Shown here one piece after another: positions 41,845 to 51,598 of a DNA stretch of 64,000 bases. The position numbers and the translations under genes were made by a program. Below the pieces are notes generated by a model that ran no database searches, had not been told where the DNA came from, and saw nothing but the letters and a program-made list of their open reading frames with translations. The DNA lies in contig JAJDCZ010000022.1 of the NCBI GenBank assembly GCA_029260555.1, forward strand, positions 124,001 through 188,000, written 5' to 3'. This stretch comes from Phycisphaerales bacterium. GTDB lineage: Bacteria; Planctomycetota; Phycisphaerae; Phycisphaerales; UBA1924. Numbering within the stretch: the stretch's first letter is position 1; the number at the start of each line of letters is the position of its first letter.

Positions 41845-43749
41845 ATGGCCAGCACCACCCAGACTCAGCTGCAAAGTCGCATCGAAATGCTCAGCCCGCT
41901 GATGGTCAACCAGATCGCAGCGGGCGAGGTCATTGAGCGTCCTGCATCGGTGGTCAAGGAACTGCTCGACAATGCTGTGGACGCACAGGCTCAGACCATC
42001 CGCATTGAACTTGAAAAAGGTGGCATCGAGCTTATCCGCGTTACAGATTCAGGTATGGGCATTGTCGCGGATGACCTGCCTCTGGCTCTTGCTTCACACG
42101 CCACCAGCAAGGTCGCCAAGCCTGAGGATCTGGATCGTGTGAGCACCATGGGCTTTCGAGGTGAAGCTCTGGCATCCATCGGCTCGGTGGCGCGCCTGAA
42201 GATTCGCTCAAGAGTGTCAGGTTCTCCCTCAGCATCATGTATCGAATGTGATGGCGGAGCGGTCGTTGGAGTACGCCCGGATTCTGGACCTGCAGGCACC
42301 AGCGTCACCGTACGCAATCTCTTTTACAACACACCCGCCAGGCGCAAGTTTCTCAAAACCGTGCAGACCGAGCAAGGCCATTGCATGGACCGCATCCGCG
42401 CCATTGCCATGTCACACCCCGGCATTGCGTTTGAAGTTCGCTGTGACAATCGTCCCACGCTCTTGCTGGAAAAACGCGAAGACACACGCAAACGCGCTGA
42501 AGACATCCTCGGCAAAGAACTCGCATCTCAACTCATCGACATCCACGCTGACCAGCAAACCGACGATCGCGGCTTGCTCCTCTGGGGCCTGGCTGGGCTG
42601 CCCTCGCTTGCCCGCGCCACCACCCGCGCTCAGCATGTCTTTCTCAATGGCAGACCCATTCGTGATCGCACCATTCAGCACGCACTTAAAGAAGCCTATC
42701 GCGGGCTGATCGAACCTTCGAGACATCCCACAGCGGTGTTGATGCTCGAGATGGTGCCCGGCTCGTTTGATGTCAATGTCCACCCCGCCAAGTCTGAAGT
42801 TCGCTTTCGTGACCAGTCACTGGTTCACACCGTCGTGCTTCGTGCTGTGCGTGAAGCACTCCAAAGCACCGATCTGACCACAGGTTTCATGCCCGGAAAG
42901 AGCGGCTATGCCCCGGCGCCGGGTTCAGCCATCCTTCCCGGTGCCGCCACTCGCCCGGATGATGCGCCGGACATCATGATCAGGCAGAATGCTGATCGCT
43001 TTGTGGATTATTTTACAAAGCAGGTGCCTCAGCAGGTCCAGGGCAAAATCTCCTATGACGCACTGCGCAAAGCGATGGAATCACCTTCGCCAGAGCCTTC
43101 GCCACCCCCAGCTGCGCTCACTCATAATGCTCCTGAACAGGCTGATGCGGGTTCGTTGCCGATGCCTGTGCCTCGTGACCCGGTGTTGCAGGTTCATAAC
43201 AGCTTTGTGGTTACGCAAGACGAGCAAGGCATGCTCATCATTGATCAGCATGCGCTGCATGAACGGGTGATGTATGAATATCTGCTGGCCCGAATTCAAC
43301 GCGAGCCTCTGGAAAGCCAGCAGCTGCTCATGCCTGTAGTCCTGAGCGCATCTGCTCAGCAGATTCAGCAACTGGGTCGTCTTGAAGACATCCTGACGAC
43401 GCTGGGCATCCAGGCAAGCGCCATCGGCCCAGAGAAGCTTGCTATCCACGCATTCCCGACCTTTCTTCTGGACAAACGCATTGAGCCTGACGAGTTTGTT
43501 CGAGAACTGATCGAACGGGCTGAACGCGATTCGATGGAACCCAATGCTGAGGAAACGCTTCACGAGATTCTGGACATGATGGCGTGCAAAGCAGCGATCA
43601 AAGCGGGCGATCAGCTTGGTCAGCTGGAAATTGAATCGCTCTTGAATCTCCGTGAACAGGTCGAGCGATCCAGCAACTGCCCCCATGGCCGACCGACATC
43701 AATCCGCCTGACCATCGCCCAACTCGAAAAACTCTTCGGCCGAACCTGA
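41845..43749 (+). CDS. mutL: DNA mismatch repair protein MutL
   Basis: 634 residues from the ATG at 41845. GHKL ATPase: QIAAGEVIERPASVVKELLDNAVDA, DSGMGI, SHATSKV, GFRGEALASI, then FYNTPARRKFLK. After a Pro-rich linker (about 415-450) the C-terminal dimerisation domain carries DQHALHERVMYE, an exact match to the DQHA-x2-E-x4-E endonuclease motif, plus ACKAAIKAGD and CPHGRPT zinc-site elements. So this is a nicking MutL, as in bacteria without MutH. No mutS next to it. Confidence 0.96.
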   Translation: MASTTQTQLQSRIEMLSPLMVNQIAAGEVIERPASVVKELLDNAVDAQAQTIRIELEKGGIELIRVTDSGMGIVADDLPLALASHATSKVAKPEDLDRVSTMGFRGEALASIGSVARLKIRSRVSGSPSASCIECDGGAVVGVRPDSGPAGTSVTVRNLFYNTPARRKFLKTVQTEQGHCMDRIRAIAMSHPGIAFEVRCDNRPTLLLEKREDTRKRAEDILGKELASQLIDIHADQQTDDRGLLLWGLAGLPSLARATTRAQHVFLNGRPIRDRTIQHALKEAYRGLIEPSRHPTAVLMLEMVPGSFDVNVHPAKSEVRFRDQSLVHTVVLRAVREALQSTDLTTGFMPGKSGYAPAPGSAILPGAATRPDDAPDIMIRQNADRFVDYFTKQVPQQVQGKISYDALRKAMESPSPEPSPPPAALTHNAPEQADAGSLPMPVPRDPVLQVHNSFVVTQDEQGMLIIDQHALHERVMYEYLLARIQREPLESQQLLMPVVLSASAQQIQQLGRLEDILTTLGIQASAIGPEKLAIHAFPTFLLDKRIEPDEFVRELIERAERDSMEPNAEETLHEILDMMACKAAIKAGDQLGQLEIESLLNLREQVERSSNCPHGRPTSIRLTIAQLEKLFGRT

Positions 43750-44076
43750 CCCCCCCTTCCCCCCCTCCTCCAACACAGATGCTGAATCTTGTCGCCACAT
43801 TCGTGATCGTGCTAGGTTGCACATAAACGAGTCCCACTCGATGCTGAGAGATTCGAGCCTTATTCGTCAGTGAAAAAACAGTTCATACAATGGATAAACA
43901 TGTCCACTGTTCAACATGAGATGCAACACCGCATAATGCTTCTGTTTTTTTATTGCAAACCCCTCGTATTCGATTAAAATAGTATTGGGGTTCCCTCCTG
44001 CCTGAAGCAGCATGGGGCTGACAATCGGTCCGAACGGTAGTTTGGTTTCAGCACTCAAAGAGAAAGTGAGCTTTGC
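43750..44076. other. 327-base gap with C-tract and possible promoter
   Basis: Begins with a C-rich tract (43750-43771) directly after the mutL stop. A possible promoter for the next gene is TTGCAA at 43953-43958 and TAAAAT at 43975-43980 with a 16-base spacer. A minus-strand frame crosses into the next gene but looks like a shadow. Nothing else seen. Confidence 0.45.
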
Positions 44077-44655
44077 ATGAACCTGAAGAACACAGTTGTC
44101 GCCTTTGTGATTGTCAGCTTTGCAGGAATCGCAAATGCTAGGGTATATACCCATATTGCGAACATCGAAAACTTTGGTGCTGTGGCTGAAAATGTCATCG
44201 ATCACGACTTTACGCTTGGTGCGATCGCCTCGGTTGATTCGGTTGTGATAGATCTGGCTCACAGCTGGGCATCAGATATCGAGCTTTTCCTCACCGCACC
44301 GGACGGCTCAGTCTTTACGCTGGTCAATGACAACGGCTTTGGAAGCAACTTGGGCGATGGTGGTTCGCTCCTTGGGGGTGTGGCTACCTACACATTTGTT
44401 GCTGGTGGCACGGGCAAGTCCTGGGATGATTTTATCGCCCATGGCATGATTATCCCGAGCGATACCTACGACTCGCAGACCTGGCACACCGGTCCATTTG
44501 CTGCGGGCACATGGAATCTGACGCTCAATGACGATGCAAATGGCGATGACGGTGCTGTGGCAAGTATCGTGGTCAACTACATCATTCCTGCCCCTGGCTC
44601 GCTCGCCATCCTCTGTCTTGGAGGTCTGGCTTTGGCGCGCCGTCGCAGGGCCTGA
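44077..44655 (+). CDS. Secreted P-domain-like protein with PEP-CTERM-like tail
   Basis: 192 residues. Signal peptide (MNLKNTVVAFVIVSFAGIANA), then a beta-sandwich resembling the proprotein convertase P domain (VDSVVIDLAHSWASDIELFLTAPDGSVFTLVND, later GTWNLTLNDDANGDDG), and a tail IPAPGSLAILCLGGLALARRRRA: PAP motif, hydrophobic span, Arg cluster. It is a P domain alone, without a protease. Probably an exosortase substrate. The second such protein in the window. Confidence 0.88.
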   Translation: MNLKNTVVAFVIVSFAGIANARVYTHIANIENFGAVAENVIDHDFTLGAIASVDSVVIDLAHSWASDIELFLTAPDGSVFTLVNDNGFGSNLGDGGSLLGGVATYTFVAGGTGKSWDDFIAHGMIIPSDTYDSQTWHTGPFAAGTWNLTLNDDANGDDGAVASIVVNYIIPAPGSLAILCLGGLALARRRRA

Positions 44656-44928
44656 AAATCTTCCTGATTTGCAGCAATTATTGATTCTGACCAGCGCCTC
44701 TGGAGACATTCACATCCGGGGATGTTGTGGCCGTATGCTGTGATCGGTGGGTGGGGATTGAGATGGGGGGCATGGTGGGGGCGTGGGGGTGTATTTTCGT
44801 CTGATTTTGGGTCGCCAGTAGGGAGCAAGGCCGCTATCCTTGTGCCCCCTCGTGTGGGGTCTGAAAGCGGCTGATACTTTCAGGAGAGAATAGTACCGGT
44901 TTTTTGGTTTTTACTCGTAAGCGAGTCT
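44656..44928. other. Gap with G-tract and leader hairpin before the atp genes
   Basis: Contains ACATC-CGGG-GATGT (44712-44725), a G-rich tract (44747-44791), and a hairpin CTGAAAG (44861-44867)/CTTTCAG (44877-44883) followed about 20 bases later by runs of six and five T, then ACTCG-TAAG-CGAGT (44913-44926) directly before the first atp gene. The hairpin and T-runs could be an attenuator-like leader. No gene seen. Confidence 0.45.
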
Positions 44929-45357
44929 TTGATCGTGACGCTCGAGCCGACGATGCTGCCCCCGCGTGTACCCATGGCGATTGCCATCGTGGCTGCGTGC
45001 ATTGTGGGTGCTGCGGGTGCCTTTGGGCTGGTGGGGCTCTTGGGTGGGAGTTCATCGGCACAGTTGCTCTCAGCTGGTGTTGTAGTGGTTTCGTCATGCT
45101 TTGCGTTGTTGCCAGCAGTCGGTAGCGGGCGGGTGACGGTTTCACGATGGGGCATGCTGGTGTTGATGGGTACGATGGGTCAGACGCTTGGGACACTGGG
45201 CGTGGGTCTGGCATTAAGTATGCGGGTGGGGGAGGTTAGTCGCCGGGGGTTCTGGATAGGAGCCATGGCGGGTACGGTTGTGGTTCTGGTTGTTCATGTG
45301 GTTGTTGCGATTCGGACGCTCAAGCGGTCGATCGTAACGACTGGGTCGGAGGTTTAG
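44929..45357 (+). CDS. Small membrane protein in AtpI position of the atp operon
   Basis: 142 residues by the TTG start at 44929; GTG at 44935 or ATG at 44953 are alternatives and no start has a good Shine-Dalgarno. Four spans (about 15-38, 42-62, 72-92, 105-128). Hydrophobic profile and place just before atpB fit the poorly conserved AtpI/UncI assembly protein; sequence alone does not prove it. Ends three bases before atpB, whose GGAGG lies within its last codons. Confidence 0.65.
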   Translation: MIVTLEPTMLPPRVPMAIAIVAACIVGAAGAFGLVGLLGGSSSAQLLSAGVVVVSSCFALLPAVGSGRVTVSRWGMLVLMGTMGQTLGTLGVGLALSMRVGEVSRRGFWIGAMAGTVVVLVVHVVVAIRTLKRSIVTTGSEV

Positions 45358-45360
45358 TTC

Positions 45361-46254
45361 ATGTTTACTTCTTTCATGCTCGCAGCTTCTGACCCGGCTT
45401 CACATGTGTACAACCATGTGGGCTACAAGATTGGCGACTGGTGGTTCTGGTCAGGCAATCAGGGCAATCTGTTGCTGACAGGCCTCATCATGATCTTTGG
45501 CATGCGCTGGGTTGCCAATCGCGTCGCGACCGGAGCAGAGTCTCAGGGCAACGACAGATATGTCACGAAAAACAAACTCGCCCACATGGTCGAGGTGATG
45601 TGTGTGTATTTGCGTGAGGAAGTCGCTCGGCCTCTGCTTCATGAACGCACAAACCGCATGATGCCTTTCCTCTGGACGATCTTTTTCTTCATCCTGATCA
45701 ACAACCTGCTGGGGCTGGTGCCTTTGCTTGATTTTCAGCACTTCTTCGCCCGCCTTGCTGGTGATGCTGAGCCTCACTGGGCGTTCTTTGGTGGCACTGC
45801 TACGCAGAACATCTGGGTGACAGGCATCATGGCAGTGGTTGCAGGGATCTTCTTCAACATTGCTGCTATTCAAAGGCTGGGTCTGGGGGGCTACTTCAAG
45901 CACATGACCGCAGGAGCACCATTTTATGTTGCACCGCTCATCTTTGTGCTGGAGTTTTTCGGCCAGATCGTGGTCAAGCCCGCAGCACTGGCCATTCGTC
46001 TCTTTGCCAACATGACCGCGGGCCATATCCTGCTTGCGACATTGCTTTCATTCTCTGGTGCAGTGGTGGGGAAGGGATTGTTCCTGCAGGGACCAGTGAC
46101 ACTGATCTCAGCGGTGGGGAGCATTGCATTGATGTTCCTGGAGTTGTTCGTCGCGTTCTTGCAGGCGTTTATTTTCATGTTCCTGACCGCGGTGTTCATC
46201 TCGCTCATGGACCATCACGATGACCACGCCGAGGCACATGCACCAGCACACTGA
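45361..46254 (+). CDS. atpB: F0F1 ATP synthase subunit a
   Basis: 297 residues; GGAGG about seven to ten bases before the ATG. Five to six spans. The essential Arg lies in KPAALAIRLFANMTAGH (about residues 212-228), and the His-rich C-terminus (DHHDDHAEAHAPAH) is unusual but harmless. Forms the proton half-channels facing the c-ring. Normal length for this family. Confidence 0.96.
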   Translation: MFTSFMLAASDPASHVYNHVGYKIGDWWFWSGNQGNLLLTGLIMIFGMRWVANRVATGAESQGNDRYVTKNKLAHMVEVMCVYLREEVARPLLHERTNRMMPFLWTIFFFILINNLLGLVPLLDFQHFFARLAGDAEPHWAFFGGTATQNIWVTGIMAVVAGIFFNIAAIQRLGLGGYFKHMTAGAPFYVAPLIFVLEFFGQIVVKPAALAIRLFANMTAGHILLATLLSFSGAVVGKGLFLQGPVTLISAVGSIALMFLELFVAFLQAFIFMFLTAVFISLMDHHDDHAEAHAPAH

Positions 46255-46316
46255 TCGTTTTCCGGGGCCGCCCACAGGAATGAGGCGGAAACAAACCCCT
46301 TTTTTCAACTCGTTAG

Positions 46317-46688
<372 letters not shown>

Positions 46689-46703
46689 TCTGCAAAACCC
46701 CAG

Positions 46704-46743
46704 CACAAGCAATACCCCTTGTCAATAAGGTGTGTCGCTTGTG
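46704..46743 (+). promoter_or_regulatory. Intercistronic hairpin after atpE
   Basis: Outer arms CACAAGC (46704-46710)/GCTTGTG (46737-46743), inner CCTT-GTCAAT-AAGG (46717-46730). May stabilise the atpE end or cut down read-through to atpF. Confidence 0.5.
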
Positions 46744-46761
46744 TGTACAGAAAAACCGGTA

Positions 46762-46790
46762 CCGATCGCCCGTGAACAGCGAGCGGTCGG
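46762..46790 (+). promoter_or_regulatory. Second intercistronic hairpin before atpF
   Basis: CCGATCGC (46762-46769) pairs with GCGGTCGG (46783-46790), one G-U pair. Together with the hairpin at 46704 it fills the 160-base atpE-atpF gap. Confidence 0.5.
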
Positions 46791-46848
46791 CTTTGAACCA
46801 GAAAACGCAGGCTCGGGCAACTCGCCCTCTTGCAGGAGATCGTGAACA

Positions 46849-47433
46849 ATGAAGCAGCTCAGCATGATGTCAGCGGGCTTGGTTTTACTTGGCAGTGCCC
46901 CGTCGGTGCTCGCCGCCAGCGAGACTGTCGGACCGATCCCTTCGATTCAGCAGGGGCTGGTCACGGGCGTGATGGCCATCCTCGTGTTCTTCATCGCTCT
47001 GATCGTTCTTGCAAAAACCGTCTGGCCCAAGATTGATGCCGGGCTGGCTGAACGCGAAAACAAGATCCGCACGGAGATCGCAGCAGCTGAGGATGCTCGT
47101 CAGCAGGCCAAAGATGCTCTGAACCAGTACGAAAAATCTCTGGCTCAGGCTCATGCTGAGAGCAAGAAGATGCTTGAAGATACCAAGGCTCAGCAGCAGA
47201 AGCTGGCTGCGGAGCTTCGAGAAAAAGCTGACATGGAACTGACCGCGATGAAAGATCGCGCTCGACGCGATATCGAGTCGGCTCGCGAAGCTGCGATCAG
47301 CGACTTGTACGCTGAAGCGACCAATCTTTCCATGATCGTGGCTTCCAAAGTGCTGGGGCGACAAATCACCAGCGAAGATCATCAAAGACTGATCGAAGAG
47401 TCACTCTCTGAGCTTCAGTCATTGGGCACCTGA
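46849..47433 (+). CDS. atpF: F0F1 ATP synthase subunit b
   Basis: 194 residues; AGGAG precedes the ATG. Like atpE it starts with a signal-peptide-like stretch (MKQLSMMSAGLVLLGSAPSVLA), then the membrane anchor (VTGVMAILVFFIALIVLAKTVWP) and a long charged helix (about 60-185) that forms the peripheral stalk. Segment WPKIDAGLAEREN KIR is family-typical. Some 20-25 residues longer than usual because of the leader. Confidence 0.93.
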   Translation: MKQLSMMSAGLVLLGSAPSVLAASETVGPIPSIQQGLVTGVMAILVFFIALIVLAKTVWPKIDAGLAERENKIRTEIAAAEDARQQAKDALNQYEKSLAQAHAESKKMLEDTKAQQQKLAAELREKADMELTAMKDRARRDIESAREAAISDLYAEATNLSMIVASKVLGRQITSEDHQRLIEESLSELQSLGT

Positions 47434-47472
47434 ACACACACGCTCAGCGTGTCAAAGTAAACGGATCGAACC

Positions 47473-48099
47473 ATGCCTTTGATCGAATCACAACCTGACG
47501 CTCTCTCTCATATTTATGCTCAGAGTCTCTTTGAGCTGGCTGAGCTTGATGGCGGGCAGAGTCGCACCGAAGAAATCCTTGATGAACTGGAAAACATCCT
47601 GGAGATCACGCGTAGCGATCATCAGTTCAATGAGTTTCTCGCTTCGCGGGTGTTGTCGATTGCATCTCGCAAAGCATCGATCACCAATATCTTCACAGGC
47701 AAGGTTTCTGACCTGACACTCAGATTCCTGCTCGTACTCAACGAAAAAAACCGTATCTCGCATTTGGTGCCCATTGTGGCTGCCTACGACGCACTGGTGC
47801 AGGCTCAGTTCGGCAGGATCGAGGTCGATGTATTCACCGCATCGCCCATCGGCAGCACCGAGCTCAACCTCATCAAGGATCGCTTGCAGAAGGTGCTGGG
47901 CAAACAACCCGTCGTTCACCCTTACACAGACGAAGCCATGATCGGGGGTATCAAAATGCAGATCGGCGATAAACTCATCGACGCTTCTATCGCATCCAGA
48001 CTTCGCAAGCTGCAGCAGCAAATCCAGAACCAGGGCGGAGACAGATTGCGTTCAGTTGCACACAAGGCTATCGAAAAAAAGGACGAGCAGTCTGACTGA
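47473..48099 (+). CDS. atpH: F0F1 ATP synthase subunit delta
   Basis: 208 residues. N-terminal helical domain (ALSHIYAQSLFELAEL) and C-terminal part with VDVFTASPI, LQKVLGKQPVVHPYTDEAMIGGIKMQIGDKLIDASIASRLRKLQQQI, all standard for OSCP/delta. Links F1 to the b stalk. The expected next genes atpA, atpG, atpD and atpC are absent; pgk follows 71 bases later. Confidence 0.95.
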   Translation: MPLIESQPDALSHIYAQSLFELAELDGGQSRTEEILDELENILEITRSDHQFNEFLASRVLSIASRKASITNIFTGKVSDLTLRFLLVLNEKNRISHLVPIVAAYDALVQAQFGRIEVDVFTASPIGSTELNLIKDRLQKVLGKQPVVHPYTDEAMIGGIKMQIGDKLIDASIASRLRKLQQQIQNQGGDRLRSVAHKAIEKKDEQSD

Positions 48100-48170
48100 C
48101 ACAGCTCGTACTCTGGCAACCCCCCCCGCTCACAATGCAAGCCGATCGGCAGGCATGAAAGGCCTAGGAA

Positions 48171-49376
48171 ATGGCTAAAAAAACAGTTGAATCTGTCGAT
48201 GTTGCGTCCAAACGCATTCTCATCCGTGTTGATTTCAATGTACCTCTGGATGACGGCGTTATCACAGATGACCAGCGCATCAGAGCCGCCCTTGCCACAA
48301 TCAAAAGTGTCATAGGCAGAGGCGGGCGCGCGGTGCTCATGTCGCATCTGGGTCGCCCTGCTGGAAAGGGGTATGAATCTTCATTGTCACTCAAACCCGT
48401 TGCTGCCAGACTCAGCGAGCTTCTGGATACACCCGTGAGCTTCCCTAGCCAGGATTGCACTGATGCTGCTGCTGAACAAGCGGTCAATGCGATGAATGAT
48501 GGTGATGTCGTGCTTCTGGAAAACCTGCGTTTTCATGCTGATGAGCAGACGGGCGCTGCAGATTTTGCTGCCAAACTCGCAGCACTTGGCGATGTATATG
48601 TCAACGACGCCTTTGGAACCTGCCATCGCAATCATGCCTCGATGGTCAGCGTGCCTCAAGCGATGGCAGACCGCCCCCGCGTTGCAGGGTTGCTGGTCGA
48701 TAAAGAGATCCGCTACTTTGCAGACACGCTTGAAGCTCCTGCTTCGCCCTTTATTATTGTGCTGGGCGGCGCCAAGGTGTCTGACAAGATCGGCGCTATT
48801 GATCACCTGCTTCCCAAAGCCGACTCTGTGCTTGTAGGCGGCGCGATGGCGTACTCATTCCTGAGTGTGATCAAGCGAAAAATCGGCAACAGCCGCGTTG
48901 ATGATGAATCAATCAAACAGGCACATCACATCGTCGAAAACGCTGCCAACCTCAAAGCGGATTTGCATTTGCCCGAAGACCATGTATGTAGCACCGCATT
49001 CACAAGCACCGGCAGCGATGTTCAGGTCTTTGACGAACTCATCCAGGATGGTTTCATGGGCATGGACATTGGCCCCAAGACCCAGTCCCGTTTCGCCAGC
49101 ATTATCCAGGAAGCCAAAACCATCATATGGAATGGTCCCATGGGTGTGTTTGAATGGGCTCCATTCTCTGTAGGCACACAACAAATTGCTGAAGCCATGG
49201 CTGTCGCGACCGATCGCGGTGCCACCACCATCGTTGGTGGCGGCGATACCGCAGCAGCAGTCAACAAGTTTGGACTTGCTGATCGCGTCACGCATGTCTC
49301 AACCGGAGGCGGCGCCTCACTGGCCATGCTCGCAGGTCAATCATTCCAGAGTGTTGACCTGCTGGAAGATGCCTGA
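48171..49376 (+). CDS. pgk: Phosphoglycerate kinase
   Basis: 401 residues; AGGAA just before the ATG. Signatures RVDFNVPLDDGVITDDQRI, LMSHLGRPAGKG, LENLRFHADE, LGGAKVSDKIG, WNGPMGVFEW and VGGGDTAAAVNKFG, STGGGASLAML. Makes ATP from 1,3-bisphosphoglycerate in glycolysis. Directly after the F0 genes on the same strand; a shared transcript would be unusual. Confidence 0.97.
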   Translation: MAKKTVESVDVASKRILIRVDFNVPLDDGVITDDQRIRAALATIKSVIGRGGRAVLMSHLGRPAGKGYESSLSLKPVAARLSELLDTPVSFPSQDCTDAAAEQAVNAMNDGDVVLLENLRFHADEQTGAADFAAKLAALGDVYVNDAFGTCHRNHASMVSVPQAMADRPRVAGLLVDKEIRYFADTLEAPASPFIIVLGGAKVSDKIGAIDHLLPKADSVLVGGAMAYSFLSVIKRKIGNSRVDDESIKQAHHIVENAANLKADLHLPEDHVCSTAFTSTGSDVQVFDELIQDGFMGMDIGPKTQSRFASIIQEAKTIIWNGPMGVFEWAPFSVGTQQIAEAMAVATDRGATTIVGGGDTAAAVNKFGLADRVTHVSTGGGASLAMLAGQSFQSVDLLEDA

Positions 49377-49432
49377 TTCAGCTGCAAGCGATCCAGAAAC
49401 ATCGATTTCTCCGCCAGAGATGAGCTGACACT

Positions 49433-51262
49433 GTGCCACTTCGTCTGGGCGGGTATTGTAGTGAAACATTGAGACCGTCAACTTCATCCCGCACACGCAT
49501 CTGGCGTGATCTGAGCATCCTTTCCCTGTTGGGGTTTGTGGTGTTTTTCATCAGGCCTACGAGTCATGGGCTGACCAACTGGCAGGAAGCTCAAAGGGTT
49601 CTTGTCGCGCGCGAGATGCTCGATGCCAACCAGTGGCTGGTGCCGACCTCCGCAGGGCAGGCTTACCTTTCAAAGCCGCCCGCGTTCTACTGGGCACAAA
49701 TGGCAATGGCCCGAGTCATGGGTCATCGGGTGGGCGAGCTTGAACTGCGTCTGGTTGTAGCCTTGTGCGCCATGGCTGGGGTGTTGTTAACATGGCTTGC
49801 TGCCAAAGACATATTTCAAGACGATGCAGACGATCAACTTGTCAGTGATCAGCGATGGCGCGCGGATGTGGGTTTGTGGAGCGCACTTTCATTAATGACC
49901 GGCGTGCTCTTTGTTCGCTCAGGTCGCATCGGCGAGCTTGACATCATGCTGGTGCCCGTCGTGGTGGGGGGAATCTGGGCCAGTGTTCATGCTTGGCGTT
50001 ATGCTCGGAAAAACCATCGTACTGCCTTTGGCATGGTCATCGTTTCGACCATCGCAGCTGTGGCAGCTGTCATGACCAAAGGACCACCCGCCCTGCTCGC
50101 TCCGCTGCTCGCACCATTTGGAGCGATGGCGTTATGGATCGCGCTCAAACCTCCAGAGCCTTCACGCACACGCAAGATCGCTGGGGCACTGGCAGGAACG
50201 CTCGTCAGCCTGACAGCCATCATCATTGTGCACCGCTCATCATTGCCGGCTGATCCAATGAGCCTGGCAGGAGCTGCGGTGCTCATTGCGATCAGCGCGA
50301 CACTGGGCTGGTTGGCAGCAGGGCTGACAACCACAACCCGGGCGTTTGAGTTGTTCCGTGTCTATTCACGCACGCACCCTGTTGCTGTGGCCATCGTGCC
50401 CATGGCGGTTTTGCTGGGCTGGTTCAAGCTGGTTGCAGCCCAGATCGGGGCTGATGCTGTCGCCCAAGGCACCGCGTACGAAACAGCAGACAACCTCAGG
50501 CTCCTGGTCCTGCTTGCGCCCATTCGCAATCTCGAAGCCATGTCTTATGGCGCAGGGCTCAGTTCCATAGGCACCATCATCGCCATCATCTGGCTCATCA
50601 AAGATCGCCCTCGCTTTACGCCAGGTTTGTGTGTTGTGCTTTCATGGATCGTCCTGAGTTTTTTCGCTCTTAGTATTCTGGGCAAGGGTGTGCCTCGCTA
50701 TCTCACACCCGTCTGGCCCGCGATGGCTATGCTGGCGGGTGTGTGGATGGCAAGCGCCTTGCGTGATCTTAAAGCCGCCAAACATCTGCCGCGTACCGGC
50801 TGGATCGCGGTCATCGTGCTCGCACTCAGCCAGAGTTGGTGGTACAGCATGGGCCGAGAGCAAAGCTATGCCTTTCGCAGCCCGCGCTCACTTTTCAAAG
50901 AGCTTGAGCCTGTGCTGATGGATCCGAAACTGCACACAATTGCCACCGCAGCTTTTCATGCTCCAGCCATCGAGTTTTATGTCGATCGCCCCGTGCAGAT
51001 CCTTGGCGACCCCAACATGCCCGGGTCATCAGCCATCCGACCAAGCCTGTCAGTTGCAGATATCGCTCGTGATCTTGAAACCAGCCAGGGCTTCTGGTTA
51101 GTCTTCGCCCGTGCAGATCAAGCCGGTCAACCCGCAGCAGGCCTGGGCGATGAACTGCATGATGCAAATCTGGACTGGTCGATTGTGCCCACCAAAGCCT
51201 CGTTTGCCATTGATGCCAATCGTTCAAATGCCATCGTGCTTCGTGTGCAGCATCAGCGTTGA
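49433..51262 (+). CDS. ArnT/PMT-type membrane glycosyltransferase (GT39/GT83-like)
   Basis: 609 residues, GTG start (other starts not excluded). About 11-12 spans. The first periplasmic loop has NWQEAQRVLVAREML, then WLVPTSAGQAYLSKPPAFYW, closely following the ArnT pattern EPRYAEIAREM...G..Y..KPPL.YW with the catalytic acidic residue (Glu in WQEA). It should move a sugar from a polyprenyl carrier to a lipid or protein at the outer face of the membrane; donor and acceptor unknown. Confidence 0.88.
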   Translation: MPLRLGGYCSETLRPSTSSRTRIWRDLSILSLLGFVVFFIRPTSHGLTNWQEAQRVLVAREMLDANQWLVPTSAGQAYLSKPPAFYWAQMAMARVMGHRVGELELRLVVALCAMAGVLLTWLAAKDIFQDDADDQLVSDQRWRADVGLWSALSLMTGVLFVRSGRIGELDIMLVPVVVGGIWASVHAWRYARKNHRTAFGMVIVSTIAAVAAVMTKGPPALLAPLLAPFGAMALWIALKPPEPSRTRKIAGALAGTLVSLTAIIIVHRSSLPADPMSLAGAAVLIAISATLGWLAAGLTTTTRAFELFRVYSRTHPVAVAIVPMAVLLGWFKLVAAQIGADAVAQGTAYETADNLRLLVLLAPIRNLEAMSYGAGLSSIGTIIAIIWLIKDRPRFTPGLCVVLSWIVLSFFALSILGKGVPRYLTPVWPAMAMLAGVWMASALRDLKAAKHLPRTGWIAVIVLALSQSWWYSMGREQSYAFRSPRSLFKELEPVLMDPKLHTIATAAFHAPAIEFYVDRPVQILGDPNMPGSSAIRPSLSVADIARDLETSQGFWLVFARADQAGQPAAGLGDELHDANLDWSIVPTKASFAIDANRSNAIVLRVQHQR

Positions 51263-51591
51263 TTCATTTTGCGTGATTGTTTAATAATGCGCCAAAACCC
51301 GCTGACAAACCCAAACACCAGCCCGATGATCAACGCGTAAGGCGCGGTACCTGCAAAGTAATCAATGACCCATCCCAACCCCACGCCACCCAGGATTGAA
51401 AAAATGAAATCGCTGGCCATAGCAAAGCCCACAGCCATCGGCGAGGTTGTTGCCAGTTGCTGCTTTTTGCGTTCCTGTTTTAACATGCTCGCAGGTTTTT
51501 TGACCGGCGTTCTGAGAACCTCAGGAATCTCTAGCCTCGGATCGGTCGTGCGATGCGTGCTTTCTGGAAGTTCATGAGGCTCATCTTGCAT
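51253..51591 (-). CDS. AtpZ/AtpI-family membrane protein
   Basis: 112 residues from the ATG at 51591. Hydrophilic N-terminal half, then two spans: GFAMASDFIFSILGGVGLGWVIDYFAG and PYALIIGLVFGFVSGFWRIIK, matching the AtpZ pattern G...G..lG..lD...gt.P..l..g...G...G. AtpZ proteins assist F0F1 assembly or carry magnesium/calcium. It lies seven bases after alaS and 6 kb from the F0 genes on the other strand. Confidence 0.85.
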   Translation of the reverse strand: MQDEPHELPESTHRTTDPRLEIPEVLRTPVKKPASMLKQERKKQQLATTSPMAVGFAMASDFIFSILGGVGLGWVIDYFAGTAPYALIIGLVFGFVSGFWRIIKQSRKMNQR

Positions 51592-51598
51592 GATGCTA

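Noticed and set aside
43867-44262. 131-codon minus-strand frame
   Set aside because: Covers the promoter region and signal peptide of the P-domain protein; the product has no recognisable feature and no ribosome site.
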